Origin: Termitomyces sp. T153
Lineage: Eukaryota > Basidiomycota > Agaricomycetes > Agaricales > Lyophyllaceae
Length of the DNA: 64,000 nt
Direction of reading: 5' to 3'
Assembly (NCBI GenBank): GCA_018296165.2
Contig: JACKQL020000039.1
Coordinates: forward strand, 310,001-374,000
Of this stretch, positions 33,600-45,846 are shown one piece after another; the stretch's first letter is position 1; each line of letters begins with the position of its first letter. A program made the translations under genes and the position numbers. The notes beneath the pieces are model-generated. The model was given only the letters and a program-made list of their open reading frames with translations, was not told the origin of the DNA and made no database searches.

Positions 33600-36310
33600 A
33601 AATAGGTGCTGCTACCAGATGTTAGTCATCTATCAGCTTTTTGAGATGCTCTTTTCCCACCTTTTAGTTGTAAATGACCATTTAACCCACATCTTGACTT
33701 GGTATTGAAACTTGGTTATGGATTACTTATCATAAGTTCACATAAGACAGAAGTATCCCAAGTTGTAGGATTACTGTACATAGTGTGGAAACAAAAAGAC
33801 AAGGTGTGATTCTCAGATGGGAGTATAGAAAACATGATGGTATATATAGTAAGTAAAAGTAATGAAACTAAAAGGAGTCAATAATGGTGAAAAGAGTCAC
33901 TAGTGACATAGGTGAGTCAGGAGGAATGACTTGTGGAAGTCAAATACCTAAAGTGTAGCTAATTTGACACCTGGAATGACAGCCAGTATGCTGATTGCTA
34001 TGGTGGCATGTATCAAGAAAATAAGTCCAAAACAAAAAATAATGAAACTATAGCAATAATACCAAGAAAGGAAATAGTGTTAGGGACTTTGCTAAGCAGG
34101 GCGCCAGTCTAGGAGAAAGTTGGCCAGTGTGCTGAGGGTCCAGGTCACATGTAACAAAGTCATGTGACCATCACATCATGTAGAAACTGGAAAATCTGGA
34201 AGTCACCATAACATAGGAAAAGTTAGAAGTACTCAGTGAGAATAGGGTCTTATCACCATTCATACTCTACTTATGAAACTACTAGTTGTTGTGTTCCCTG
34301 CACAGCAGCTATGCAGCAACAGACATCATCATCATGCTCAAAACATGGCTGTATTTCCAGATGAATTCACAATCTGTGAGTGGTTTTTGGAGGGGATACC
34401 CTCTAACATGCTTGTTGTGCTAATACACAATGGCAGACTCATTCCTGAAGTGAAGACCATAGAGGAATTTGTCTCAGAGGCTAAGGCCTATGAGAATAGT
34501 ATCAAGACTGCAGTGTACTACTTAGAGTGCAGCATGAAAAATTGGACTGGGCATACTCTATTGTTGGCAGCAACACTGTCTCCCAAGTTTGGGGCTGCTC
34601 TAGCCAAACAAACCGAGGTGGCAGGACACAGTGCCCACTTAAATCTGTCTAGACTGATTAGGAGGCTATCAGCATATGTAACCTCAAAGCCACTGACTCC
34701 ATGGGCCAGTAGAGGCCAAGGGCCTCCCTGGCCTACAGGAGCAGTGCATGTGGCAAGAAGGCATCTTGTTATGGAAAAGAATGTGTTGGCCATAGCATTG
34801 GGCCAACCAGGCAAAGATGCTAGACAATCTGCTATGTGCTACAAGTGCAGGAAAGTTAGCACTTTGCCTGAGAATTGAGGGGGGTAAAGCAGCACCTTGT
34901 ATATTTGTGCAAGCAGCACACTCTGCCATTTCCTTCAATGTGGGAGACATCAATGATGAGCAGGACAATTATCCTGGCAAAGTTAACAGTGAACATGTAG
35001 ATGGATCTGATGGAACTCAGGCTGAGGAAGGAGTACATTGGACTAGAGACACACAAAAATGATTATTATATCTAGAGTAGTGATAGTGGGGGACTATTTG
35101 CCCTCACTGAGGTACCTGCCACAAAGGATAGAGAGCAAAGACTTACTAATGAGGTCTGCATGCATAAGTTTCAGATCATGGTATCAAAAGAAGCCATGGA
35201 TTGACCAGTGCTGCCTGTGCAAAACAAGAAATATTTTGCCACTTGGGTGGACATCAATAGCTACAAGGCATGGATGCTGTGAGACTCAAGGAGTACTACC
35301 TCTGGCCTCATGCCATTGTTGCACCTGTGGCTGGAATATGTGTGGCTCTGTTGGCCACACCAATCACCCTTCAACTAAGAATAATTGGAAGTTGTTCTAT
35401 AGTGAACTATGGGGTCAGGGTGACCATAAAGGTTCTTAGCAAGTGTTGCAATGTCAATGTCTATGTAGACATTGTTAAATTTGATTGGTACAATATGATT
35501 GTAGGAACACCATTTATGAGAACACATAATGTCCTCCTGTTTATGGAGTAGCTACTCCAGCTCAGAAATTGGAGCTGGAGAATATAGATGGCTGCATACA
35601 ATGCTTTTATATGGTGGAGAAGCATTATGATGAGTAGCCTTGACTATCTGGTGGACCAAGATGGCCTACTGTAGAGAAAGCAGAGAATGAGAATGGGGTT
35701 TGGGTTGCTTAAAGCTTATCTGATGATCACCCATCTCTGCTGGTTTTGGAAGAAGAGTAGCAAGGTATTCTGGAAGAGGGAGAATGGAGGGTGTGACCCT
35801 CCAATGTGCCAAAACTAGTTGTACAAGTACCTCCTAGAGTGGAGGTAATGCAGCAGTCAAAATGAAAGGATTGGACTGATCTCTCTAAACCAAGGAAATA
35901 AGGGATTTGGGACAGACCAATCCCAAAGCCAACTCTCAAGTGGGCATATGATCCACATATGCCACTAGAATGTAATCAGGTCATTGCTGACCTGACATGG
36001 CAAGAAGGGGCAAGACAAGCAAATCCTGCCTCTGAGATATATTGAATGGTTACAGAGGATGAGATATCCAAGCCTAGCAAGTTTAATTACTTATGGGATG
36101 AAATGATGTGTAGGATGGAATGTTGTCCTACATGGCTAAAAATTTTGGACAAATCAGAAATTCAATTGATGGCCTTGTAGGATAAGTACACAAATGTACT
36201 ACTATCTTCAAAGCTAGCCAAGGACAAGCAATGTTCTTGGCCTAAAGGAGAAAAGGAGAAGGCTTGGCCTTCCAAGCTAACAGAAGACAATATTCTGTGT
36301 CTTTGGCAGC
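33600..36310 (+). mobile_element. Decayed Ty3/gypsy gag-pol (different family), left part
   Basis: CpG-free DNA holding broken frames of another gypsy element. 34273-34878 resembles a gag: FPDEFTICEWFLEGIP, EFVSEAKAYENSI and the first half of a zinc knuckle (CYKCRK). Near 35490-35550, YNMIVGTPFMRTHNVLLFM matches the end of a retroviral-type protease. 36080-36310 contains KLTEDNILCLWQ, as found upstream of RT. The frame stops at the LTR inserted at 36311; with that insertion and one GCAGC removed it continues in frame at 43694 (QWYDKF). Many stops are present. The 5' LTR was not found; 33600-34270 shows no coding pattern. Confidence 0.7.
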
Positions 36311-36539
36311 TGTCACGACCTGTCCCCTGGACCCCCACACATCATCCAGCAACCCCCCGATTCCCCAATAACCCCCGACGGTCTGCCAAACTGCCGCCCA
36401 TGCCCCGCGCCTATTTTGGCTAACTCTGACGCCTCCCCGGCTAACTCTGACGGCCCCCTGGCCAACTTCAATGCCTTCCCAGCAGCCACTGACACTTACC
36501 CTGGATCTCCTGAACCCTGAGAACCATCCCCGCTGTTCC

Positions 36540-37674
36540 TGTCACGACCCATTCCCCGAAACCCCGCATATTGTCCATCAACCCCCCAAACCCCCAAAGA
36601 AACCCCCAACGCTCCGCCGAACTTCCGCCCATGCCCCGCGCCTACTTCGGCTAACCCCGATGGCTCCTCGGCTAACTCCGACGGCCCCCTGGCCAACTTC
36701 GGTGCCTGCCCCGCAGCCACTGACACTTACCCTGGGCCTCCCGAACCCTGAGAACCGCCCCCGCTGTTCCCAATCTTTGCCACCCATCATCAACTCAACA
36801 CCCTGGTTCCTCCGACCTATTTCGGAGTATCACAACAACCTCGGGGCAACCCGCATTCTCCAATGATCCCATCAACGTATCAGCGCGGCACAATCCTCGA
36901 TCACAACCGACACCCGCCCCCTCCATCGAGCTCCGCCAAGCCCCGCTGCCACAGCCGACGTACCCCGAGGTCCTCCGGTAGTCAGTATATAAGTCATTGA
37001 GTAGCTCTTCATACCCTAGTCTTGATATTGCTTAACGTTACCTATGGTCTGATTGTTTCCTTCTCATGTCTCGTGTCTCGTTTCCTTATCTCAGTCTCCC
37101 AGTCTTATCTCAGTCTCCCAGTCTTGTCTCATCTCCATTTTGTTATCGTTCCCGTTATTGTTTCATATCTCTATTCAAATCTACTCTTGTCCTATATCAA
37201 CCCCGTCCCATTTCATCTGACACTGTCTTGGTGACTCTGTCCGACCATTGTGCCCAAGTCTTCATTGACCTTAATGACCTCACGAACTCCGCGATTACAA
37301 TTATGGGCCCCGACACTCCTTTATCAGGTCCGAACCTCACTCTTCGCTCGGTCCCGGACCCCATCAGTTCCAAATGATCTCCCATCAAACCCTGGCTCCA
37401 TTCCCATTGATCACACAGCCACCTACTCCCTTGCTCCCGCGAATCTCCCATACGGCCTTCTGCCTGAACCCCGCCAAGACCATCTCGTTTCCCCACAATC
37501 CGACTTCTCCGGACCTGCCCGGATCTGTCTGGATCACATTCCCCCAACTACCTGCACGAGCCACCAGGGCCCGGAACGTCTTTGAGTGTTCGGTTACCAG
37601 TGCAAGGGGATCACGCCCGCCTAGTAAGGACCTGCCCAGTGCAGCTGAGCCTCTGAGGTCAGCGGAACCTGACA
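36540..37674 (+). repeat. 5' LTR of the non-autonomous element
   Basis: 1135 bp. TATATAAG at 36986-36993 and the predicted transcript start AGTCTTGATATT at 37018-37029, 32 bases on. Two short tandem arrays are present: the 24-bp GGCTAACTCCGACGG-type unit in U3 and the 22-bp CAGTCTCCCAGTCTTATCT-type unit in the leader. Confidence 0.92.
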
Positions 37675-37687
37675 TAATATCAAGACT
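37675..37687 (+). promoter_or_regulatory. Self-priming primer-binding site
   Basis: AATATCAAGACT (37676-37687) lies one base after the 5' LTR and is the exact reverse complement of AGTCTTGATATT at 37018-37029, the predicted 5' end of the element's own RNA. This is the Tf1/sushi arrangement, in which the folded RNA end primes minus-strand DNA instead of a tRNA. Confidence 0.75.
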
Positions 37688-37699
37688 CTACCTTACCCC

Positions 37700-38020
37700 G
37701 TCCGTGATGCCCGCATTACCTCCGCACACACAATCAAATAACTCCGATGTCTATGGTCTACCTGTGCCGGGGAACCCTTATGATTCGTACGGCCCTGCCC
37801 AATTTGCCGAGGCACATTGAGTTGCGGATCCGACACCAAACGTCCCCTCCGCTCCGGTTACTTTCATACAACGGCTCCCCCCACAGACACCCTCCCCAAC
37901 TCACACCCAACTCCCAACCCCTCGCGCAAACCATCAAATCATCTTCCACCCCACTCTTACACTCTCTGCCAACTCCACTCTCTCGCACAAAGTTGACCCC
38001 GACATCACCCAAAGAATAAC
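37700..38020 (+). pseudogene. Broken gag N-terminus of the non-autonomous element
   Basis: A frame with DVYGLPVPGNPYDSYGPAQF (about 37746-37805) matches the gag start DIYSWPVPENPYAPFYPGLP of the complete copy at about 45920. It is cut by TGA at about 37819 and followed by proline/threonine-rich sequence without zinc knuckle. Confidence 0.6.
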
Positions 38021-40287
38021 ATCCTAAAGCCTGGCAACCATCCGATCAAACGAGCAACAAGGTCTCCGGCACTGCGCCAGCCCTCTGACCAACAATAATG
38101 CCAACCCGCTGCGGAACAGTCACCCACTGCGCGAGGATTGCCAGCTATGAAGAGACCACTGAGAACGTGCTTCCCCGAAGCCCGCCTGTGGATCCACCGG
38201 CCCACCAGCAACCCCGCAGACCGATGAACGCGACTAATCACCAACAACATCACCAAACCCTATTATCGACCCCCTCCAAGGAACTAAACCCTCCGACAAC
38301 TAGCCCCGAAACCACCGAAATCAAGCTTGACCCAACAACCCCAACTACAGGACAAGAACCTCAGACCTAGGCTATGCTCCAACCCCATGACCTGCTTCCA
38401 GACCTTGATCGATCGGCCGTCGCCTCCGCCCAACAAATGAAGGGGCCCCGACTCCCCCGACCCGACCCTGACAACCCTGAAACAAGACCAAAACATCCCC
38501 GAGCCTCTAGACGTTAATAAGGAGAACCACGGCACCCCACTCCCGACAAGGGACAACTCCAGACCACGCCGCTATTTCACCACCCTCCCCCACACAATCT
38601 GGAGCCCCCGACAATGAGGACCCTGGACGCCAAAACCCCCCCGCACGCCACCCCCGAGCTTAAACTCCACCACCAGACTACGCCACCTCCCACGAAGGAA
38701 TCCCCAGCATAGGAGCCACCCCGAACTAACTATAGGAAAAAGGACCCTATACGAAGTAGTTCCCTAAGTACTCTAAATTCGCTGACATGTTCATATAAGG
38801 GAGGGAGAAGCCCCACCATCATCCAGAAAACGACAATGGGCCGTTTAAGCGACCCAATGACCCAAAGGGCACGCGCTCCGATATCCTCAAAGGACCTTCC
38901 CCACCTGGCTCAACGACCCAAACAACCCGCGCCAGCCCAAAACTGTCCCACTCAGACCCCTCCAAACCCTTCAACACAGCTCCGGACCCTGGTGACACGA
39001 CTCCAGGGCCTCCGCTCTGACCACAACATTTGACCAAGAGAACTCACGGCGCCAGCTCGACAATGATGCCCTGGCAGGCCCAACTCCGTGACAGAAATCA
39101 CCACCCACTCCAAATCCCGCCCCTACACCGGAATATGTCCACCCGAACAGGGACCACATCACCGGAGCCTCCAGAAAAGTGGGCAGTGCCTCTCCCCACT
39201 GCCACCCCCACACTTGCAACAATCTCCGGGCCACTCCGGAACACGAATGAAGAGTAGCCTCGACCCTGCCGCATCTCCCAGGGGAGCCCCACTCCAGTGC
39301 CTCCCTGCGGCCGACCTCCCCGCCGCCCCAACAACCATGAACAACCAACAAACCCCCACCAAGTGACCCTTGAGTCGACTCCGGGACCACCCACTTCTTC
39401 CCGATGAAGGAACCACCCACCGCCAAACCTCCGAACTCGAGGAAGTATCAGAAATACGTAAGACCCCCCTTGTCCGCCTCGGGCTTACCTTTGGTCAGGA
39501 GAGCAATATCACGTAGATGATCCGGAACCCCAAATTTCGGCCCCGGACCCGAAGGAACTGGTTGGGACTGATCACCCCGCATCCTACCCCCTCAGTCATT
39601 GACACTCTGGAGCACACCAAAGCGCCACCCGAAGCATGCCCGCCCACAGACGCAACACTCTGGAACACGACCCCGACCCGGACCAACTATACCGCGAGGA
39701 CGAACCTCGCCTCACCGAACCCCGCTAATGAAAAAGGCCCCGCCGCCCTCACCACCAGTGCCGGCATAAGGGCCAGACCATGGGGAGACCCCCATTACCC
39801 CCCGCCAACTGCACTGCCAAGACAACTAAAGCCCCGAACCCATTGGGCACCGTGAAAGATTCGAAGGCCCACCCTCCACTACCAATACGGCGCACGTCCC
39901 CTACACCCCCAGTCGGAATTTCCGAGAATCGAACTCAATGACACCGCCCAAAATGCCGGGAACCCCCACCGGAGAACCCCCACCACCCCTGCCAGACCTC
40001 GGGAGCCCTCCTGCGATGCCCCGCCCCGTCCCGACAAACCCCGGGACTAGCCAGCGCAGACGGCACTAGCGGGCGTAACCCCTGCCTCTGGACTCACTAG
40101 GGATTCAACTCCCTCTCACACTCCTGCATGTTTTGCTTACTTCGCCCTCATACAAAACTAAAATCTCACTTCACACGCCCAGGGACCAAGAAAGGACATG
40201 TTTGCGTACAAAAAAAATTATTATATATACAATAGGCGGGGAAGGCAGCAAGTCCGAGAGCGACAAGAAACGAGACCCACACCCATC
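38020..40287 (+). other. Pol-derived debris in the non-autonomous element
   Basis: C-rich sequence full of stops. Short matches to pol of siblings can be seen by eye: 38725-38815 parallels 1110-1185 (the stretch before RT), and 40060-40130 parallels the post-chromodomain stretch near 2200-2260. No YxDD, RNase H or integrase motif remains. The 39090-39400 part has many open frames on both strands, none recognisable. Confidence 0.55.
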
Positions 40288-41418
40288 TCACTCCCTCCCC
40301 GGACCCCCCGGCAACCCAACCCCCAGGTTGACCTCCATCTGGGCCCGCACCACCGCTAAGATCTCCGCCAACCTTGGCAATGCCTCCCCCGCATCGGCCG
40401 CCACCTCCCACCACGATCCCGGGGCCACTGCATTGCACCGCTGATGCCCCGCCAGCAACCTCTCCAATCGCGCCATCCCCTGCTGCAACTCCGGAGGCTG
40501 GACTGTGGACCCCTGCGTCAACCCGTCCTGAATCGACGCGAATGCCGCGGAGGCACCGTCCAAGAGGACCCGATGCTCCCGCACCCAGCCTAAACCCAGA
40601 AAGTGAACCGTCAATAACGAACAGAGGAACGGGAGACAACTCACAAAGGATCCCCGCGCGACCCGAGGCGGCCTCGTTGGCCAACCAATCCTCCCTCCAC
40701 CTCGCCGCCTCCAGCTCCACCCACAACGCATCCCCCTCTGGAACTTGTCCCTGCCCTTCCGCTTCCCCTGCGGGCTGCCCCTCCACCTGCGCCAGACGCT
40801 CCCGCAAACCCTGCACCCCTAGCACTTGCTCCGTCGCCACGTGCACCGAAGTATTCCTCTCCTGCTCCATCACTTCCTTCTCCGTCCGCGCCGCGTCACG
40901 ATCCTCCCTCGCCCATCAGAGCTCACCCTCCCGTACTGCCAACGACGTCATCAAGGCCTCCACCTGCTTGCGAAGGAAGACCTCCGTGATCAAAGGAATC
41001 AGCGCAGGGGGACTCGACGACCGTTCCGAGGGGACGCCCGGGACAGGAGAAAAGAGGGAGGACTCCGGAGGCTCCGCCAACAACTCGTGCCCACGTAGCC
41101 TCTTGCTGGGTCCCACCCCCGAGGGCGGGGAGGCTTGATGCTTCCCCCGAACCATCGCCAAGGATGCCCCCTTCCCCTTTGGCAACGCGGGACGAAACTT
41201 GCTCCGTTTCGGGACCCCCGGAAAATCCACTACTACTACCATGGACAACTCTAAGGGAGCCCCGTCAATCATCCCGAAAAGAAAGGTCGACAACACTCAC
41301 GACTCCGATCCCTGACGCTACCCCGGCGCTGACGCTCGAACTCCTCACCCCCACTGTCGTACACCACCACCTCGTCCAAATCGGCGGGAGAGACTACTGG
41401 AACGCTGGGGGAAGACAT
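40288..41418 (-). CDS. Opposite-strand retrotransposon gene, copy 2 (coiled coil, no Zn cluster)
   Basis: Starts at ATG 41418 (MSSPSVPVV, then DEVVVYDSGGEEFERQRRG), 211 bp inside the 3' LTR. An intron GTGAGTGTTG...CCCTTAG follows near 41295-41246, with a perfect donor where the other copies have a decayed one. Then come a Lys/Pro/Ser-rich exon, a Glu/Arg/Gln-rich coiled coil ending WREDWLANEAASGR, an intron, and the last exon EHRVLLDGASAAFASIQDGL ending GGPGRE. The two CX2CX6C units found in copies 1 and 3 are absent. One stop (after AVREGEL, near 40918) interrupts the frame, so the gene is nearly but not fully intact. The function is unknown; its survival in an element without pol is notable. 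Confidence 0.65.
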
Positions 41419-41629
41419 GACGAAATTTGGGAAACCCCGGGGCACGCCCAAAGCTTTGAATTGATTGAGGAGGACCCTGACGAAACGGCGGCCACACTTT
41501 GACTTCGTCTCCCACGCCACTATCACTCGCTGCGGATTGATCAATATTGCTCGGCTTCGACTCCCACACCCCGCCGATCCCCATCCTGCCCCTGCATCTC
41601 GAAGGGTCTCAACGCTGAAAGGGGGGTGA
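41419..41629 (-). promoter_or_regulatory. Upstream region of opposite-strand gene copy 2 and polypurine tract
   Basis: 211 bp matching 4112-4324: a CGGCGGCCACAC block near 41486, GATTGATCAATATTG near 41536 and a purine tract AAAGGGGGGTGA just before the LTR at 41630. The TTAAAAGG box of the other copies is changed here (CTTTGAATTG on +). Confidence 0.55.
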
Positions 41630-42764
41630 TGTCACGACCCATTCCCCGAAACCCCGCACATCGTCCATCAACCCCCCAAACCCCCAAAGAAACCCCCAAC
41701 GCTCTGCCGAACTTCCGCCCATGCCCCACGCCTACTTCGGCTAACCCCGACGGCTCCCCGGCTAACTCCAACGGCCCCCTGGCCAACTTCGGTGCCTGCC
41801 CCGCAGCCACTGACACTTACCCTGGGCCTCTCAAACCCCGAGAACTGCCCCCACTGTTCCCAATCTTTGCCACCCATCATCAACTCAACACCCTGGTTCC
41901 TCCGACCTATTTCGGAGTATCACAACAACCTCGGGGCAACCCGCGTTCTCCAATGATCCCATCAACGTATCAGCACGGCACGATCCTCGATCACAACCGA
42001 CACCCGCCCCCTCCGTCGAGCTCCGCCAAGCCCCGCTGCCACAGCCGACGTACCCCGAGGTCCTCCGGTAGTCAGTATATAAGTCATTGAGTAGCTCTTC
42101 GTACCCTAGTCTTGATATTGCTTAACGTTACCTATGGTCTGATTGTTTCCTTCTCGTGTCTCGTGTCTCGTTTCCTTATCTCAGTCTCCCGGTCTTATCC
42201 CAGTCTCCCGGTCTTGTCTCATCTCCATTTCGTTATCGTTCCCGTTATTGTTTTGTATCTCTATTCGAATCTACTCTTGTCCTATATCAACCCCGTCCCA
42301 TTTCATCTGACACTGTCTTGGTGACTCCGTCCGACTATTGTGCCCAAGTCTTCATTGACCTTAATGACCTCACAAACTCCGCGATTACGATTACGGGCCC
42401 CGACACTCCTTTATCAGGTCCGAACCTCACTCTTCGCTCAGTCCCGGACCCCATCAGTTCCAAATGATCTCCCATCAAACCCTGGCTCCATTCCCATTGA
42501 TCACACAGCCACCTACTCCCTTGCTCCCGTGAATCTCCCGTACGGCCTTCTGCCTGAACCCCGCCAAGACCGTCTCATTTCCCCACAATCCGACTTCTCC
42601 GGACCTGCCCGGATCTGTCTGGATCACATTCCCCCAACTACCCGCACGAGCCACCAGGGCCCGGAACGTCTTCGAGTGTTTGGTTACCAGTGCAAGGGGA
42701 TCACGCCTGCCTAGTAAGGACTTGCCCAGTGCAGCTGAGCCCCCGAGGTCAGCGGAACCTGACA
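41630..42764 (+). repeat. 3' LTR of the non-autonomous element
   Basis: 1135 bp, same length as the 5' LTR, differing from it by transitions. TATATAAG near 42076 and AGTCTTGATATT about 30 bases later. Confidence 0.92.
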
Positions 42765-43764
42765 GTTCCCGATCTTCGCCGCCCATCATCAACTCAACAC
42801 CCTGGTTCCTCCGACCCATTCTGGAGTATCACAACAACCTTGGGGCGACCTGCGTTCCCTAACGATCCCATCAACGTATCAGCGCAGCCCAATCCTCAAT
42901 TGCAACTGACACCTGCCCACTCCGTTGAGCTCTGCCAAGCCCCGCCACCGCAGCCGATGTACCCCGAAGTTCTCCAGTAGTCAGTATATAAGCTGTCAAG
43001 TAGCTCTTCATACTCTAGTCTTGATATTGCTTAACATTACCTATGGTCTGATTGTTTCATGTTTTGTGTCTCGTTTTCCTTATTTTCAGTCTCCCGGTCT
43101 TATCTCAGTCTCCCGGTCTTACCACAGTCTCCCAGTCTTGTCTTGTCTCCATTTTGTTATTGTTCTCATTATCATTTCGTATCTCCACTCGAATCTACTC
43201 TTGTTCCATATTGACTCCGTTCTATTTCACCTGATGCTGTCTCGGTGACTCTGTCCAGCCATTGTGCCCAAGTCTTCATCAACCTTAACGACCTCACAAA
43301 CCCTGCAATTACGATTACAAATCCCAACACTCATTCACCAGGTCCGAACCTCGCTCTTCGCTCGGTCCCAGACTCCATCAACTCCAATTGATCTCCCATC
43401 AAACCCTGGCTCCGCTCCCGTTGATCACACAGCCGCCTACTCCTTCGCTTCCACAAATCTCCCATACGGTCTTCTGCCTGAACCCCGCCAAGACCATCCC
43501 ATTTCCTTGCAATCCAACTTCTCTGGACCTCCCCGGGTCCACCCGGATCACATCCCACCAACTATCCGCACAAGCCACCAGTGCCCAGAATGCTTTCAAG
43601 TGTTCGGTTGCCAGTGCAAGGGGATCATGCCCGCCTAGTAAGGACTCGCCCAGTGCAGCTGAGCCCCCAAGGTCAGCAGAACCTGACAGCAGCAGTGGTA
43701 TGATAAATTCTAGGATATTGACAATGGTATGAAGAAGGAGCTTCTTCCATGGCATGAGGTCAAA

Positions 43765-43910
43765 TGTCACAACCAATCTCGAAGCCCCCAGACCTCACTC
43801 TGAGCCACCCCCACTGCCCCAACTACTCTCCAACAACCCCTTCAACTACTCTGACCTTCCTACACCCCCAGCAGTCATTCTGGCAAACTCTGATGCTTTT
43901 CCAGCAAACA
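43765..43910 (+). repeat. LTR 5'-end fragment
   Basis: Begins TGTCACAACC and keeps about 145 bp of U3-like sequence (GCAAACTCTGATGCTTTTCC) before unrelated A+T-rich DNA. CpG depleted. A similar stub begins at 57607. Confidence 0.55.
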
Positions 43911-44794
43911 ATTAATATATAATGTATGGTACAGCTAGGTAATAGCCACTCTGTTATATACTCCCCTTTTGAGTCCATCAATGGACTCACTTGAACAGAA
44001 AACAAAGTAACAATAGAAAGAGGTGGGATATGGCATCCTATCTGAGAGTGTGCACCAGGATTTGATCATGCATTCCTATGTTATAATAGTGGTAGGACCA
44101 TATGATCCTATCTGGACAAACTATATCTCAGCATGCTGTCCAACTGTGCTGAGTGCAAAATGTGGGCTCCAAGTGCCTGCATTGTATCTATATCTTCTAT
44201 GAGCTCCACTGGTAGCTCACTCAGCTTGTTCATCAATCTTCAAGGCCACCACTTCCTCATTGCTCACAATGTCTGCCCAGCTCTTCAATACAGTATTAGC
44301 CATATCACTGGGGCCACTGGATCCAGCCTCAGGGGCAATGGGAGTAGCAATGTTAGTTGCTACCACTGCATCCATAAGACTGGGGATGACTAGTGGAGTT
44401 GTTGCTGGTTGGATACTTGTGGTAAACACTGAGTTGTTAACATAGTCTGATTCCATGGACTCAGAGGATGCACCAGAGCTCATGGCTGGGTTAGTAGTGG
44501 CCAAGGCCACTGATGACAAAGGCTCTCCTCAGTTGGGGCTGTACTTGTGGGAGGAGCCACTGACAATGGCTCCTCTGCTGATGCCAGTGTGGCTCTCACC
44601 TCCTCCATGGGTCAGTGCAAGAGGTGAGTGAAGATACCCTCTTCACTATAATACAGCCATTCAGCTATGCCTAGGGGGGAGTGGCCTCTGCTCTCCTAGA
44701 TTTGGAGGAGCACTTGGAAGTGCTCCCTGTCATCAGCAGTGGGAGCATACCACCCATTGTACCTCTTGACTACAGGAGGTACTCCAATGGTTTG
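43911..44794 (-). pseudogene. Unrecognised decayed minus-strand reading frames, left part
   Basis: 44519-44217 on minus is an open frame rich in Ser/Thr/Ala (SSVALATTNPAMSSGASSES) containing SWADIVSNEEVVALK. It lies left of the chromovirus inserted at 44795, and 56060-57606 is the right part of the same interrupted DNA. No CpG. Probably an old transposon-borne gene; family not recognised. Confidence 0.4.
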
Positions 44795-45846
44795 TGTCAT
44801 GACCCACTCCCTGAACCCCCAAAATTGTTTCCAGCCCACTTGCTTTTCCAGAGTCCCTCCCCCAATGCCTTGTCAAAACCCCCAACTGTTGAACACCCTC
44901 TGTGGCTACCCTAGGCAACTCCAGCACTTCTCCAGCAAACTCTGATGGCCTCCTAGCTAACTCCAACAACCTTCTTCAATGCTTCTCTTGACCCCCTGAG
45001 CCCCTGGAACCCTCCCCCACCATTCCTAATCCCATTGTGCATCTCCAGCTTGCCATCCTAACTTACTTGACCTCCTCCAGGGCATCATGACAACACTGGA
45101 GCAACCTGCATCCCCAACTGACCCCATCAGAATATTGCTGTGGCCTGCCCCTCGATCACAACCAACACTTGTCAACTCCACATGACTCTGTTGAGCCCTG
45201 CCCCCACACCTACTGCCCCTGGGGCTCTCCAGTAGTCAGTATATAATCTGTAAAGTAACACCTCATACTCCAGTCTTGATATTACCTGCATTAACTGGTT
45301 ACTTATGTCTCATGTTTCCTTCTGTCTCTGTGTCTATCTTTAGTGTTGATACTATTCTTTTCTCTGTCTCATCTCACCTCATCTCTGTCTTGTCTTGATT
45401 GTCCTTATTTCCTTTGTTTCTCTAAGTTCTTTCCCTCTCCGATATCAGTATGAACTCCACGCATGTGCTATGAACCCCAAATGTTCTTACAACAACTCTG
45501 GACCTTGCTCCATGCTTGGCCCCACAACTCATCAAGTCTTGATCAACTCCCCATCCAACTCTGGCTCTGCCCCCATCACTTGCAAAGCCTCTGTGTACTC
45601 TGCAGTTTATTTGCACACTTATGAACTTGTACCTGATGCCCACTCAAGCCAACATCTAATAAACTTGGTCTTAGACTTCTCTGGACCACTCCAGACTTGC
45701 TTGGAGCACTCCTCCTAGCTTTTCCTCACAAGTCCCTACACTCCACATAAACCCCAAAGTGTTATGTTATAAGCACAGAACATCGCGTCTGCCTAGTAAG
45801 GACTCACTCAGTGTAGCTGAGCCCCCATAGTCAGCAGAACCTAACA
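44795..45846 (+). repeat. 5' LTR of the complete chromovirus
   Basis: 1052 bp, TGTCATGACC...GAACCTAACA. TATATAAT at 45240-45247 and the start site AGTCTTGATATTA at 45272-45284. Confidence 0.92.

Larger units (their letters stand above)
36540..42764 (+). mobile_element. 6225-bp non-autonomous LTR element with target duplication GTTCC
   Basis: Both LTRs are exactly 1135 bp (36540-37674 and 41630-42764), each TGTCACGACC...ACCTGACA, and GTTCC stands on both sides (36535-36539 and 42765-42769). The 3955-bp interior has a primer site, a broken gag start, only shreds of pol, and the opposite-strand gene. It would have to borrow reverse transcriptase and integrase from a full relative. In the first about 245 bp the two LTRs differ at about twelve positions by eye, all transitions, nearly all at CpG. 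Confidence 0.93.
36311..43688 (+). repeat. Older solo LTR, split by a younger element; target duplication GCAGC
   Basis: LTR pieces 36311-36539 and 42770-43688 (1148 bp together) begin TGTCACGACC and end GAACCTGACA. GCAGC flanks both outer sides (36306-36310 and 43689-43693). The leader part carries three copies of the 22-bp CAGTCTCCCGGTCTTATCT-type repeat (about 43085-43150). The gap is filled exactly by the 36540-42764 element and its 5-bp duplicate. Confidence 0.93.

Noticed and set aside
37197..37547. Repeated minus-strand frames inside LTRs (also near 5329, 43331 and 59853)
   Set aside because: Same LTR repeat read backwards; frame and length vary among copies.
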